Below, one piece after another: positions 22,326-33,481 of a stretch of DNA of 64,000 bases (its first letter is position 1; each line of letters begins with the position of its first letter). This DNA is from Euphorbia lathyris (lineage: Eukaryota; Streptophyta; Magnoliopsida; Malpighiales; Euphorbiaceae). The notes under the pieces were generated by a model, which had not been told where the DNA came from, ran no database searches, and was given only the letters and a program-made list of their open reading frames with translations. The translations under genes were made by a program, and so were the position numbers. The stretch lies in the NCBI RefSeq assembly GCF_963576675.1, contig NC_088914.1, positions 15,417,001-15,481,000 on the forward strand, in the 5' to 3' direction.

Positions 22326-22505
22326 CAGTTGCGTTCACATGGACCCTGATGACCACGTAAATTTGGTCATTCACCGTTAGATCTAGACGGATTAAATATA
22401 AGCCTTAGAATGTTTTGAATCTCCACCTTAGAATTTTAATCCATCTAGATCTAACGGTGAATGACCAAATTTACGTGATCATCAGGGTCCATGTGAACGC
22501 AACTG
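22326..22505. mobile_element. 180-bp MITE with about 65-bp terminal inverted repeats
   Basis: The ends CAGTTGCGTTCACATGGACC and its reverse complement are flanked by TA on both sides (22324-22325 and 22506-22507). The arms stay nearly perfect for about 65 bp around a short middle. A TA target duplication points to a Tc1/mariner-type (Stowaway-like) origin, though the terminus is not the classic CTCCCTCC. It is absent from the same site in copies A and B. Confidence 0.85.
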
Positions 22506-23714
22506 TACATATATATATACATTTTTAGCTAAAATAAGGATATACTTATAGATTTAAAGAAAAATGGATAAAAGATACTATATTACATTTTTAAGTATAT
22601 ATATATAATAATAAAAATGAGAAGTAATAAATATAATATATTTTTATCCTAATTACAACTATGTAAAAATAATGAACACTATATAAATTTGTAAGAAAAA
22701 GAAAATAATTCTAATCTCAAAATAGTTTAATGAATATATAGAGAATATCCCACCCTAAATAATAGCTAAAACCACTTAAATAGACCAAAATATATACTTA
22801 TATACACATATCCTACTTTTCAAAACTAAGTTAATATACACTAAGTTTAAATGCAAGATGAATAAATATATAACACCTAATTAATAGCTACGTATTCTCC
22901 AAATGAGTTTAGTCAATTTACTATATATATATATATAAGCTTAAATATCAAAAAGAAATAAGAAAAGGGAGTAAAAAGTGCAATTTTCGGATTCCAGAAG
23001 ATTACTGACGGAAAATCCGTCGCTAATCTGCTGTTACTGACAGAATTGGCAGAATATCAACAGCAGTCCCTATACTTTCCAGATTTGTTAAAACCCTTTA
23101 GATTAGATCTATTCTATCGTTTTGGACTTTCGAACTACCCAAATTGGATCATATTCTAAAACGGAGACTCCTAAAACGATGTTTTATTTTAAAACGTTAT
23201 TTAGAAATATTTTCAAAACTTATAATTACAACTTTTTTAATCCTGAACCACCTTTGAATCGGATCACGATTCGTATTGGGATGTTAAACGAGGTTTTTAT
23301 TTCAAAACAAATCCAAACGTTTATTTAATACGAGATGAAAATTAAATAAATACGGAATGTTAAATAAAACGTGATAAATAAATAACTAACTAAATAAATA
23401 AAACTATCACCTAAATAAATAAAATAAGTAAATAAAATAAATAAATAAAGGAAATAAATAAAACTAGTCTAGTCCTCGGATAATACCTCAAGATCGGTAT
23501 CGACAGCTGAAGTCGGTTGATTCCACGAATCGTGATTTTTCGGTGTTTTTGGTGTTTTGGTAAAATATTTAACTTTTAGGAAATTTGAATTTTTTTTAGG
23601 AAAAAAAATGTTTTCTCCAAAAAAAATTAACTGTCTCTCTCTAAAAATGTTTAGAGTGAGAAGCTCTCCAAAAATCCCTCCCTTCTTTTTCCTCAAATGC
23701 ATGGGGATCCATGC

Positions 23715-23722
23715 CTTTTATA
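23715..23722 (-). promoter_or_regulatory. TATA box of LTR copy C
   Basis: TATAAAAG on the minus strand, at the position equivalent to the TATA boxes of copies A and B and directly after the palindrome array. Confidence 0.6.
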
Positions 23723-23742
23723 GGCACAGATCCCAAAAAGGT

Positions 23743-23960
23743 TTTGGGCATCGCCCGACGGGAGTTGGGCGACGCCCAAAACAGGTTGGGCGAACGCCCA
23801 ACTTGAGTTGGGCGATCACCCAACTCACGTTGGGCGTTCGCCCGACGACCGTTGGGCGTTCGCCCGACGACCGTTGGGCGTCCGCCCGACGTCGTCGGAC
23901 ATCATCCGACGACTGCCAGGCGATGCCCGACACGGCCGGGCGGTCGCCGAACGGCCGAGC
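23743..23960. repeat. Array of about 10 GC-rich palindromes, copy C
   Basis: Units such as GTTGGGCGAACGCCCAAC and GTTGGGCGTTCGCCCGAC recur. Several repeat with a shared ACC joint. The sequences of individual units differ from those of A and B while the palindromic form is kept, so the form is older than the present copies. Confidence 0.82.
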
Positions 23961-24335
23961 GACGCTGACAGTGCGTCGGACCATGCCCGACGCTCGACGG
24001 GTGACGCCCCCTCTCCGACGGGCGACGTCCGACGCTCGGCACGCCAGACGGACGCCCGACATGCCGCACACCGCGGTTCACGGAGCGACGATCGCTGCTG
24101 GGAGCATCATTCGTCGCTCACCGGCCGACGCTCGGCCTCCGGGGCCTTATCGCTCACTATCGTAACAGTGAACATGCCCGACCTTACTCAGGAGACGCCG
24201 AATTTGTTAGCGGGACTTTCAAGTGACGGCTCTCCGGGCTTTTTGTGTATTTTTAAGTTTTCTAAGTAATGGAATCAACCGACTTGGCCGTTTATAGTGG
24301 GTTTTCGTCACAGGTCCTCCGACTCGGTGTCTACA

Positions 24336-25117
24336 GTTGCTAATTTTTACAAAAAATTAACCATTCATATAATACCGAATATTAATTCATAAAAAAAAAT
24401 ACATTTAATATCAAACTATAATTTGCAAGTAATACCTGAGTTGAATGAATTATAAATTAATGCATTAAAATAAACTATATATAAACAAGATGTTTAATTA
24501 ATTAACAAAATAATTTGAATATAAATACCCAATTTGAACGATTAAAAGTGATAATTTTCAAGTAGTAGCTAATTTGGATGCATTCTAAATAAGTACATAT
24601 AAGAAGACGTCTTCTGATTGTTATTTTTTTTTAAAAATGCATTTAAAATAATTTTTAAAACCAATTAAAAAAAATACCACTGGCCAGTTTCGAACACAGG
24701 ACCAAATGACACTCTTACGATAGTTGCTAACCAGTTGATCTATGAACAATTACTGATGTGATTGATAATTAATATCTTTTAACGTGTTTATAGAATAATC
24801 TGCGAAAAATAAAAAAAAAGAGCGCGACATTAGGGTCGAACACGGGTTGGCTTGTTTAGAGCACCAAACTTACCACTACAGTAGACCGTCTTAGTGATAC
24901 TTCTCTCGAATTAAATGATAACACGTGTTATATGGGGTTGGTTTAATCCTGGAGAAATAGGAACGCCATTCTTTCCGATCAAAATCCTCGAGAAATTCCC
25001 AAGACCGAAACCTAACTTCATCACCGACGGCATCGATTTTTCCTTTCCACTACACAGATTTTCTTTTCATCCTTACTTTCTAAAGCTTCAAATTTCAAGC
25101 TCCAATTTCAAGCTCCA
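24336..25117. other. AT-rich spacer with two tRNA-like stretches
   Basis: No gene is seen. On the minus strand 24680-24745 has an A-box-like stretch (TAGATCAACTGGTTAGCA) and a B-box-like GTGTTCGAAAC, and 24827-24895 has a similar arrangement ending GTGTTCGAC. These suggest decayed tRNA-derived SINE heads. The palindrome AGAAGACGTCTTCT lies near 24602. Confidence 0.45.
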
Positions 25118-26076
25118 ATGGCTAAGAAAAGACAGAGTACAACTGGTTCAGAAAGCAAGGGGAAGCAGACATTGCAACCTAAGAGGAAGAAGAAGGCTGT
25201 AAAAAGGCGTAGAACTTGCAATGCCGGAACATCTAGTACCAGGGATAGAGTGGCGAAGCTGGATAGTATGCCTATGCTCAAAGGTATGCCCGTTGATATT
25301 GAATCCGTAAAAAAAAAATCGATTTTGATGTTTCTCCTTACATTGAGGATTTAAAATTGAGGAAACTGTTGACTCTTAAAGTCAATACATATGATGAATT
25401 AGTTAAGGAATTCTATAAAAACCTTCATAGGAATAATAAGGGCACAGAGATATCTTCAAGTGTCAAAAATGTTAAGATCAAAATAGACATTGCTTTGTTA
25501 AATGAACTTTTTGATATGCCTTTGGTTGAGGATGGGTTTTGAATTAAAAACCCAGCTGATAAAAAAATAGAATGGGAGGGGTATAATGATACCCATTTCA
25601 TAAACGAAGTCTTACACGAGTCTGGTTTACCCCTTGCCACGACAAACATGACGGCTCGTGCCCGATTTTTACATCAAGTGGTTATAAAGACACTGCTACC
25701 TAAGTATGGTAGCAGGGAAAAATGCTCATTAGCCGAAAGGATTATTTTGTGGCATCTGTTAAAGGGGAAACAGATGAATTTTGCTCAACAGATTATCTAT
25801 CACATACTGAACAGGTTCAGAGCGGTTAAGAAAGACCGTCAAAGGAAAATCCATCTACCTTATGGTAATCTTTTGACGGTAGTCTTTGAACATTACAATG
25901 TTCCTGTGACTGTGAGGGATAACCGGTCAGTCAATACAAATCTCATGGATGCTCTATACTTGTTAAGTATGGCAACTATGACGAGTAATAGAGGTTGGAT
26001 CCTTTCCAAATTTGTCAGAGCTGAAGATGAAATTGTGTTTGATAAAAAAAACATATTTAAGGAACGTGGGGAATGA
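25118..26076 (+). pseudogene. Transposon-type ORF (putative plant transposon protein-like), frameshifted
   Basis: ATG at 25118 gives a Lys/Arg-rich N-terminus (KRKKKAVKRRR, a likely nuclear signal). The frame shifts in an A9 run at about 25308-25316. It continues as SPYIEDLKLRKLLTLK, meets TGA at 25540-25542, and goes on through LHQVVIKTLLPKYG, LWHLLKGKQMNFAQQI and LPYGNLLT to a stop at 26076. From memory this pattern fits the putative plant transposon protein domain seen in retrotransposon-associated ORFs of many eudicots. Its role is unknown. A second frame change near 26050 would join it to the phosphatase reading frame that follows. Confidence 0.6.
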
Positions 26077-27400
26077 CGGAGAGGATGTTGAGGTTGAGCT
26101 GGAAGGTGATGGGCCTGTGGATGATGACATAGAAAGTCTAGATGTTGGGATGGATCGTTTTGATTTTGAAGATGAAGATGTTGGGATGGGTGGTGTGGAG
26201 ATGGAGGGTTCAGAGGATACGTTAGAGACTGATGAGCCAAGACCCGAAGAGTCTGACGAAGAAGAGGAGGATGAGTATGAGATTGTATTCCGGACGGTGG
26301 AGCAGCCAGAAAAGGAGAAAACAATGGAGGAAAAAGTTGATGATGACAGCAATGTTCTGGAGTTGTTAACTTACGTTGAAGCTGAACTACCGACACCCTC
26401 TTGTCCAATGAAGAAGCTTCTGATTTTAGACTTGAATGGGGTACTTATATGCTCGCGAACCGGTCGCCATCGCCCACATATCACTCCATTCATGAAATTC
26501 TGTTTTGATAATTTTACGGTTGCAATTTGGTCATCAAAGATGAGGTATTTTTCACATTCTTATAAGGTTCATTGAATTCTAAACATTTGATCCTCTTTTT
26601 ACATTCTTCTTAAGTTCATTGAATACTTTATAATTATAGTGTCTTCTTATGTGTTTTCCAGGAAAAACATTGACAAGATTCTTCCAAAAATTAGAATGTC
26701 ATTGGCTGATGAAGTTCAAATGTTGTTTGTTTGGGTTAGACAATTGTTTCCAACTTTTAGGATTCTTTTCCGTTCCAATATCAACTATTGAAATATTCAG
26801 TTTTCCTATATAATAGTTTACTACACTGTTTGATTTTCAGGGTCAAGAGCATTGTGTTGTAACAAATGTCACATTTGGCCCCCTTAATAAAAAATGTATA
26901 ATGTTTAAAGATTTGAAGCATGTTTGGGATAGCTATCCACAATTCAATGCTTCAAATACTGTGTTGATAGATGATTCACCATACAAGTCATTACTGAATT
27001 CTGTAAGTGTACCATCTTTATTACAATTACCATGTATTATGATGCATTATAATTTCATTTGTTAGATTCTGTAGCCAAACAATTTCATCTACCCCACAAC
27101 ATTTGATTCAAAGAACAGATTGGACAATTATCTAGGTAAAGCTTCCTGTCAATATCTATGTACTTTATTTACCAAAATATTCATCTAACTAAAATAATGC
27201 AATTTGCAGAGCCAAATGGAGGTTTTGTAACCTATTTGGAAAGACTATCACGCGCACAACACGTTGTAGAATTCATCCAGAGGGAACGAATCGGTCAAGA
27301 TCCCATTCAAGAGGATGATGGGCGGATGGCTAAACTGCAACAAGCTATAGATTATGTTATGGCATATGGAAGATGGCAAAAAATACTTTGTCAAATGTAA
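26012..27400 (+). CDS. FCP1/NIF-type HAD phosphatase-like gene, five exons (copy 1)
   Basis: Exons: up to 26544, 26662-26734, 26841-27002, 27075-27135 and 27210-27400, with consistent GT-AG joins. An acidic N-terminal stretch (DEEEEDEYE) precedes the catalytic domain. HAD motif I reads LDLNGVL, so the second Asp of DxDx(T/V) is Asn. Motif II is near VAIWSSK, and the acidic pair is in LIDDSPYKSLL. It ends SRAQHVVEFIQ. FCP1-type proteins dephosphorylate Ser/Thr of targets such as the RNA polymerase II tail; the Asn may weaken or remove this activity. The true start is unclear: 26012 is the first in-frame ATG, 26324 is another candidate, and the frame follows the TE-type ORF directly. Confidence 0.7.
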
Positions 27401-27904
27401 ATATATATTTTGACAAACAGTAAATAGATATTTTTGGCATACTGTGTGAAAACAATTGTTTCGGCGATCAATCTGTGTTACAAATTTATGTTTGTTTAAT
27501 TATCATTTGGTTGTGTCAATTTCGACAGGCTGTGTTAAACACAAATTTATAACAGTTTGTATATATGAATTATTCCATAGAAGACATCTTCTTTGTAGTA
27601 TTTAACACATAAGAAGACATCTTCGTTTGACAATATATTCTATACGCTAAAAGGTAACACCAAATTATAATACATCATTTTTTTTTGTTTTACATTGTTT
27701 ACTTATCACAAATATTTACTCATATCTAAATGACACAGATGACTGGAATTTCGGCTATGCTTCATATTTGATTGATAATAAGACAACCTCTTATGTATAT
27801 TCTCTAATATGATATCGAAACAATATTTTTTTACATTGCATTTTCAATCCATTTATTTATCAATGAGGATTGAAATAGAGTGGTAAACGGTTAATCTAAA
27901 ACTA

Positions 27905-28045
27905 AGATTAGTTCTGATCGAATAGAGGCTGCCTGAGATTAATTCTGATCACTTTGAGACTGCCTGAGATTAATTCCGATCATTTTGACACTGCCTGAGA
28001 TTGATTCCGGTCGAAAAAAGTCTGCCTGAGGTTGATTTAGCGTCG
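27905..28045. repeat. 31-bp minisatellite, unit 1 copy
   Basis: CTGCCTGAG recurs at 27929, 27960, 27991 and 28022, a period of exactly 31 bp. The units hold GATTAATTCTGATC-like text and a partial unit precedes them. Repeated at 31242-31382 through the larger duplication. Confidence 0.9.
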
Positions 28046-28323
28046 TCAATGGCTGCCATGAGAGAGAAATCGTATTCCTTTGGTTGCACAATTCAACGTT
28101 ATGCATTGATTTGGAAAGAGAAAGAGAAGATGATATTAATTGATGAGAGAGAATTCGGTTTTTAAAATGCACAAGGTTTTAAATTACAACCGACATGTCA
28201 GTAGGTAAAACCTTTTTAATATTAAATGCCAACTTAAATTATGGACCATTAGATCTTGATCCAATGGATATTAATCGCTCACCACCCATAGAGATAATTT
28301 AGTGCTCACCATTAAAACCAACC

Positions 28324-28364
<41 letters not shown>

Positions 28365-29484
28365 TATTTATTATTATATTATTATTATTTTTTATTAAAT
28401 ATTTTTTTAGTAGCAAACAAGCCTCTAACTAGCCTCCAATTTAACATCCCATTTTTCACGTTTTTTACTATCATTCAAGTTTCTATATATTATTTTTATT
28501 ATTTTCAACATCCTAGCCCCACTTCACTTTTTATTTATTTATTTATTTATTTTTCAAGGATGTTACATATATAATTTACATAATAGATTAAAAGACATTA
28601 AAAATGAAATTCTGATAAAAAAAGTATTAAACTTTATGCGCTTTAACACTTAGGGTCTGTTTGGTTTAGCTGTTGCTGATTACTGTTTACTATTACTATT
28701 GCTGTTTGCTGGTTATAGTTACTGTTTGCTATTTGATTATTAGTGTTTTGTAAAATTATAATCAACAGTTACTGTTAGTATATAAAATGACTAACATAGA
28801 GATATTTCAAATCAATATATTAAATCTAATTCTAAAATTAATAAACAAATAATTTAAATTACATTTATTTCTTATTCATAAACACTCGCGAATCGAATAA
28901 CGAATCTACGCTTACTGCTTACTACTGATGTTTTTGGAGAAACATTAATCATTCTCAACCCAAATTGGGTGGCCAAAACATCTTAATAGAGTGCTCATAA
29001 ATTGTTTTACCTTTTGGAAAGCAAATAAAAGCAAAATAAACATAATTTAGCCCCCGAAGATTTACATGTTTTAAGAATCAAACTCCTGATTAATTATTTT
29101 TCCACATTGAGCTATTGATCATTTATTTGTTATGGATTTGACCATTATTTAACTTTTCCGTCGAATTGAGAGATGAAAAGATCGATTTGGTACATCTAAT
29201 GTTGAAAATCACAAAATGGGAGAGGAGAAAATCGAGTTTGGAAAAATATACTGGAAATTAATTTCTATAATTTCGTTTTAGTTTTTAATTTTTTATCTCT
29301 CACGGTCAAGGAATTCTTATACAAGCTGAACCGTCCTAACGATTTATACAGTCCAAACTTGACAAAAAAGTTAAATAAGGATCTAATTCATAATAAAATC
29401 AATGATCAATGGCTTAATATGGAAAAATAAATGATGAGAGACTTAATCCTTAAAACAATCAAAGTTCAGGGATTTAATTATGTT
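28046..29484. other. Non-coding remainder of duplication unit 1
   Basis: AT-rich with an (AT)n run at 28325-28358. Near 28653 the text TAGGGTCTGTTTGGTT resembles the terminus of hAT/PIF-type MITEs, followed by repeated CTGTTTGCT motifs, but no matching opposite end was found. No gene is seen. Confidence 0.5.
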
Positions 29485-29522
29485 AACAACATCGTTTTGA
29501 TTTTGAAGATGAAGATGTTGGG

Positions 29523-30737
29523 ATGGGTGGTGTGGAGATGGAGGGTTCAGAGGATACGTTAGAGACTGATGAGCCAAGACCCGAAGAGTCTGACGAAGAA
29601 GAGGAGGATGAGTATGAGATTGTATTCCGGACGGTGGAGCAGCCAGAAAAGGAGAAAACAATGGAGGAAAAAGTTGATGATGACAGCAATGTTCTGGAGT
29701 TGTTAACTTACGTTGAAGCTGAACTACCGACACCCTCTTGTCCAATGAAGAAGCTTCTGATTTTAGACTTGAATGGGGTACTTATATGCTCGCGAACCGG
29801 TCGCCATCGCCCACATATCACTCCATTCATGAAATTCTGTTTTGATAATTTTACGGTTGCAATTTGGTCATCAAAGATGAGGTATTTTTCACATTCTTAT
29901 AAGGTTCATTGAATTCTAAACATTTGATCCTCTTTTTACATTCTTCTTAAGTTCATTGAATACTTTATAATTATAGTGTCTTCTTATGTGTTTTCCAGGA
30001 AAAACATTGACAAGATTCTTCCAAAAATTAGAATGTCATTGGCTGATGAAGTTCAAATGTTGTTTGTTTGGGTTAGACAATTGTTTCCAACTTTTAGGAT
30101 TCTTTTCCGTTCCAATATCAACTATTGAAATATTCAGTTTTCCTATATAATAGTTTACTACACTGTTTGATTTTCAGGGTCAAGAGCATTGTGTTGTAAC
30201 AAATGTCACATTTGGCCCCCTTAATAAAAAATGTATAATGTTTAAAGATTTGAAGCATGTTTGGGATAGCTATCCACAATTCAATGCTTCAAATACTGTG
30301 TTGATAGATGATTCACCATACAAGTCATTACTGAATTCTGTAAGTGTACCATCTTTATTACAATTACCATGTATTATGATGCATTATAATTTCATTTGTT
30401 AGATTCTGTAGCCAAACAATTTCATCTACCCCACAACATTTGATTCAAAGAACAGATTGGACAATTATCTAGGTAAAGCTTCCTGTCAATATCTATGTAC
30501 TTTATTTACCAAAATATTCATCTAACTAAAATAATGCAATTTGCAGAGCCAAATGGAGGTTTTGTAACCTATTTGGAAAGACTATCACGCGCACAACACG
30601 TTGTAGAATTCATCCAGAGGGAACGAATCGGTCAAGATCCCATTCGAGAGGATGATGGGCGGATGGCTAAACTGCAACAAGCTATAGATTATGTTATGGC
30701 ATATGGAAGATGGCAAAAAATACTTTGTCAAATGTAA
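29523..30737 (+). pseudogene. FCP1/HAD phosphatase-like gene copy 2 (lacks its 5' end)
   Basis: Exons: up to 29881, 29999-30071, 30178-30339, 30412-30472 and 30547-30737, matching copy 1 base for base except one Gln-to-Arg change. The duplication starts inside exon 1, so anything upstream of residue DRFDF is missing. In-frame ATGs (29523, or 29661 before the catalytic domain) could still start translation. The sequence upstream of the junction is the AT-rich end of unit 1, with no recognised promoter. Confidence 0.75.
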
Positions 30738-31241
30738 ATATATATTTTGACAAACAGTAAATAGATATTTTTGGCATACTGTGTGAAAACAATTGTTTCG
30801 GCGATCAATCTGTGTTACAAATTTATGTTTGTTTAATTATCATTTGGTTGTGTCAATTTCGACAGGCTGTGTTAAACACAAATTTATAACAGTTTGTATA
30901 TATGAATTATTCCATAGAAGACATCTTCTTTGTAGTATTTAACACATAAGAAGACATCTTCGTTTGACAATATATTCTATACGCTAAAAGGTAACACCAA
31001 ATTATAATACATCATTTTTTTTTGTTTTACATTGTTTACTTATCACAAATATTTACTCATATCTAAATGACACAGATGACTGGAATTTCGGCTATGCTTC
31101 ATATTTGATTGATAATAAGACAACCTCTTATGTATATTCTCTAATATGATATCGAAACAATATTTTTTTACATTGCATTTTCAATCCATTTATTTATCAA
31201 TGAGGATTGAAATAGAGTGGTAAACGGTTAATCTAAAACTA

Positions 31242-31382
31242 AGATTAGTTCTGATCGAATAGAGGCTGCCTGAGATTAATTCTGATCACTTTGAGACTGC
31301 CTGAGATTAATTCCGATCATTTTGACACTGCCTGAGATTGATTCCGGTCGAAAAAAGTCTGCCTGAGGTTGATTTAGCGTCG
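31242..31382. repeat. 31-bp minisatellite, unit 2 copy
   Basis: The same four units as at 27905-28045, with starts at 31266, 31297, 31328 and 31359. Confidence 0.9.
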
Positions 31383-31660
31383 TCAATGGCTGCCATGAGA
31401 GAGAAATCGTATTCCTTTGGTTGCACAATTCAACGTTATGCATTGATTTGGAAAGAGAAAGAGAAGATGATATTAATTGATGAGAGAGAATTCGGTTTTT
31501 AAAATGCACAAGGTTTTAAATTACAACCGACATGTCAGTAGGTAAAACCTTTTTAATATTAAATGCCAACTTAAATTATGGACCATTAGATCTTGATCCA
31601 ATGGATATTAATCGCTCACCACCCATAGAGATAATTTAGTGCTCACCATTAAAACCAACC

Positions 31661-31707
<47 letters not shown>

Positions 31708-32828
31708 TATTTATTATTATATTATTATTATTTTTTATTAAATATTTTTTTAGTAGCAAACAAGCCTCTAACCAGCCTCCAATTTAACATCCCATTTTTC
31801 TACGTTTTTTACTATCATTCAAGTTTCTATATATTATTTTTATTATTTTCAACATCCTAGCCCCACTTCACTTTTTATTTATTTATTTATTTATTTTTCA
31901 AGGATGTTACATATATAATTTACATAATAGATTAAAAGACATTAAAAATGAAATTCTGATAAAAAAAGTATTAAACTTTATGCGCTTTAACACTTAGGGT
32001 CTGTTTGGTTTAGCTGTTGCTGATTACTGTTTACTATTACTATTGCTGTTTGCTGGTTATAGTTACTGTTTGCTATTTGATTATTAGTGTTTTGTAAAAT
32101 TATAATCAACAGTTACTGTTAGTATATAAAATGACTAACATAGAGATATTTCAAATCAATATATTAAATCTAATTCTAAAATTAATAAACAAATAATTTA
32201 AATTACATTTATTTCTTATTCATAAACACTCGCGAATCGAATAACGAATCTACGCTTACTGCTTACTACTGATGTTTTTGGAGAAACATTAATCATTCTC
32301 AACCCAAATTGGGTGGCCAAAACATCTTAATAGAGTGCTCATAAATTGTTTTACCTTTTGGAAAGCAAATAAAAGCAAAATAAACATAATTTAGCCCCCG
32401 AAGATTTACATGTTTTAAGAATCAAACTCCTGATTAATTATTTTTCCACATTGAGCTATTGATCATTTATTTGTTATGGATTTGACCATTATTTAACTTT
32501 TCCGTCGAATTGAGAGATGAAAAGATCGATTTGGTACATCTAATGTTGAAAATCACAAAATGGGAGAGGAGAAAATCGAGTTTGGAAAAATATACTGGAA
32601 ATTAATTTCTATAATTTCGTTTTAGTTTTTAATTTTTTATCTCTCACGGTCAAGGAATTCTTATACAAGCTGAACCGTCCTAACGATTTATACAGTCCAA
32701 ACTTGACAAAAAAGTTAAATAAGGATCTAATTCATAATAAAATCAATGATCAATGGCTTAATATGGAAAAATAAATGATGAGAGACTTAATCCTTAAAAC
32801 AATCAAAGTTCAGGGATTTAATTATGTT

Positions 32829-33481
32829 TTTTTTTTGCTTAAATTAAAAAAAAAAACAGAAATTAACAATTACAAGAAAAGAAGGAAAAGTTTATCCCTT
32901 GGTTGAATGATACTTACAACAGAAACACAAAATATATACCAAAAAGTAAAAAAAAAAAACTCAAATCAAATACAACAAAGAAATAATAAAAAATGAAATA
33001 GAACATCAATGTTAGTGATGCACAGAGGATGTTTACCTTGAATTTGAAAGGGTATTTAAGGGAAAAAAAAGAAACCAACGGCAAATGCATTATAGAAAAG
33101 CAGTGTTTTGCTGCTGATTCAAAAAGTAATCAAACAGCAATCAGCAGCTGTTTTGAATATTTAACCAATCAGCAGCTGGTCAAGGAACCTCAAACATAAA
33201 TAAAGAAGATTATCTCGTTGTTATAAAGTGGAATGGACTGATATCATAATAGATTTTCTAGAAGAAAATGCAGGAAAATCTAAGTCCTGTGTGTAGAAAT
33301 CTTCAAAGTATCAATCAGGCAACCAAATCCAATATAATACTCTTTTTTGGCAACTTCCTTACCTATGAACCTATAAACCAAATCCAATATAATCAAAGTA
33401 TCAATCTATTGAATTTATTACCACAAAATCATAAACCTATAAACCTAAACATCAATCCAAAGATGCAAACCACAAAATCAA
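32829..33481. other. Spacer and upstream region of the first P450
   Basis: It starts with T and A runs just past the duplication. From about 33090 to 33180 CAGCAATCAGCAGCTG-type text looks like a remnant of a small hAT-type element. From about 33220 it is similar to the upstream regions of the two other P450 genes (ATGGACTGATAT and the CCAATATAATA block), so this is the shared promoter side of the duplicated P450 unit. TTATAAAG near 33220 is a possible TATA box. Confidence 0.55.

Larger units (their letters stand above)
5931..24335 (-). mobile_element. Outer Tat-lineage Ty3/Gypsy retrotransposon with antisense PMD gene
   Basis: Read on the minus strand it has 5' LTR, primer-binding site, 1.9-kb leader, gag, protease, RT, RNase H, a second (archaeal-type) RNase H, integrase, and then a PMD gene in the opposite direction. 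The order PR-RT-RH-aRH-INT, long LTRs and long leader fit the Tat clade (Ogre and relatives). Its 3' LTR is beyond the Copia insertion and not in the window. A solo LTR of its own family sits in the RT (12066-15123). Multiple stops show it is dead. Confidence 0.8.
21226..24335 (-). mobile_element. 5' LTR of the outer Gypsy element (copy C)
   Basis: On the minus strand it starts TGTAGACACCG at 24335 and ends CACCTACA at 21226, directly followed by the primer-binding site. It has the same layout as copies A and B (palindrome array, TATA, AT-rich stem-loop region) but is clearly more diverged, and it contains a 180-bp MITE (22326-22505) they lack. So this element is older than the insertions of A and B. 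Confidence 0.85.
26154..29490. repeat. Tandem duplication, unit 1 (3.34 kb)
   Basis: It begins ATCGTTTTGATTTTG inside exon 1 of the phosphatase-like gene and ends after ATTATGTT plus AACAAC. The next base starts unit 2 with the same ATCGTTTTG. The offset is 3,337 bp over the gene. The six bases AACAAC exist only at the junction, which suggests end joining with filler. Confidence 0.95.
29491..32828. repeat. Tandem duplication, unit 2
   Basis: Nearly identical to 26154-29484. The differences seen by eye are one codon change (CAA to CGA near 30645), one C/T change and a one-base insertion near 31771-31802, and a longer (AT)n at 31663-31702. The low divergence indicates a recent event. Confidence 0.95.

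Noticed and set aside
25893..26408. Minus-strand His/Pro- and Ser-rich frames (also 29443-29745)
   Set aside because: Shadows of the acidic leader of the phosphatase-like gene.
28653..28800. Complete hAT/PIF MITE starting TAGGGTCTGTTTGG
   Set aside because: No matching inverted end or target duplication was found.
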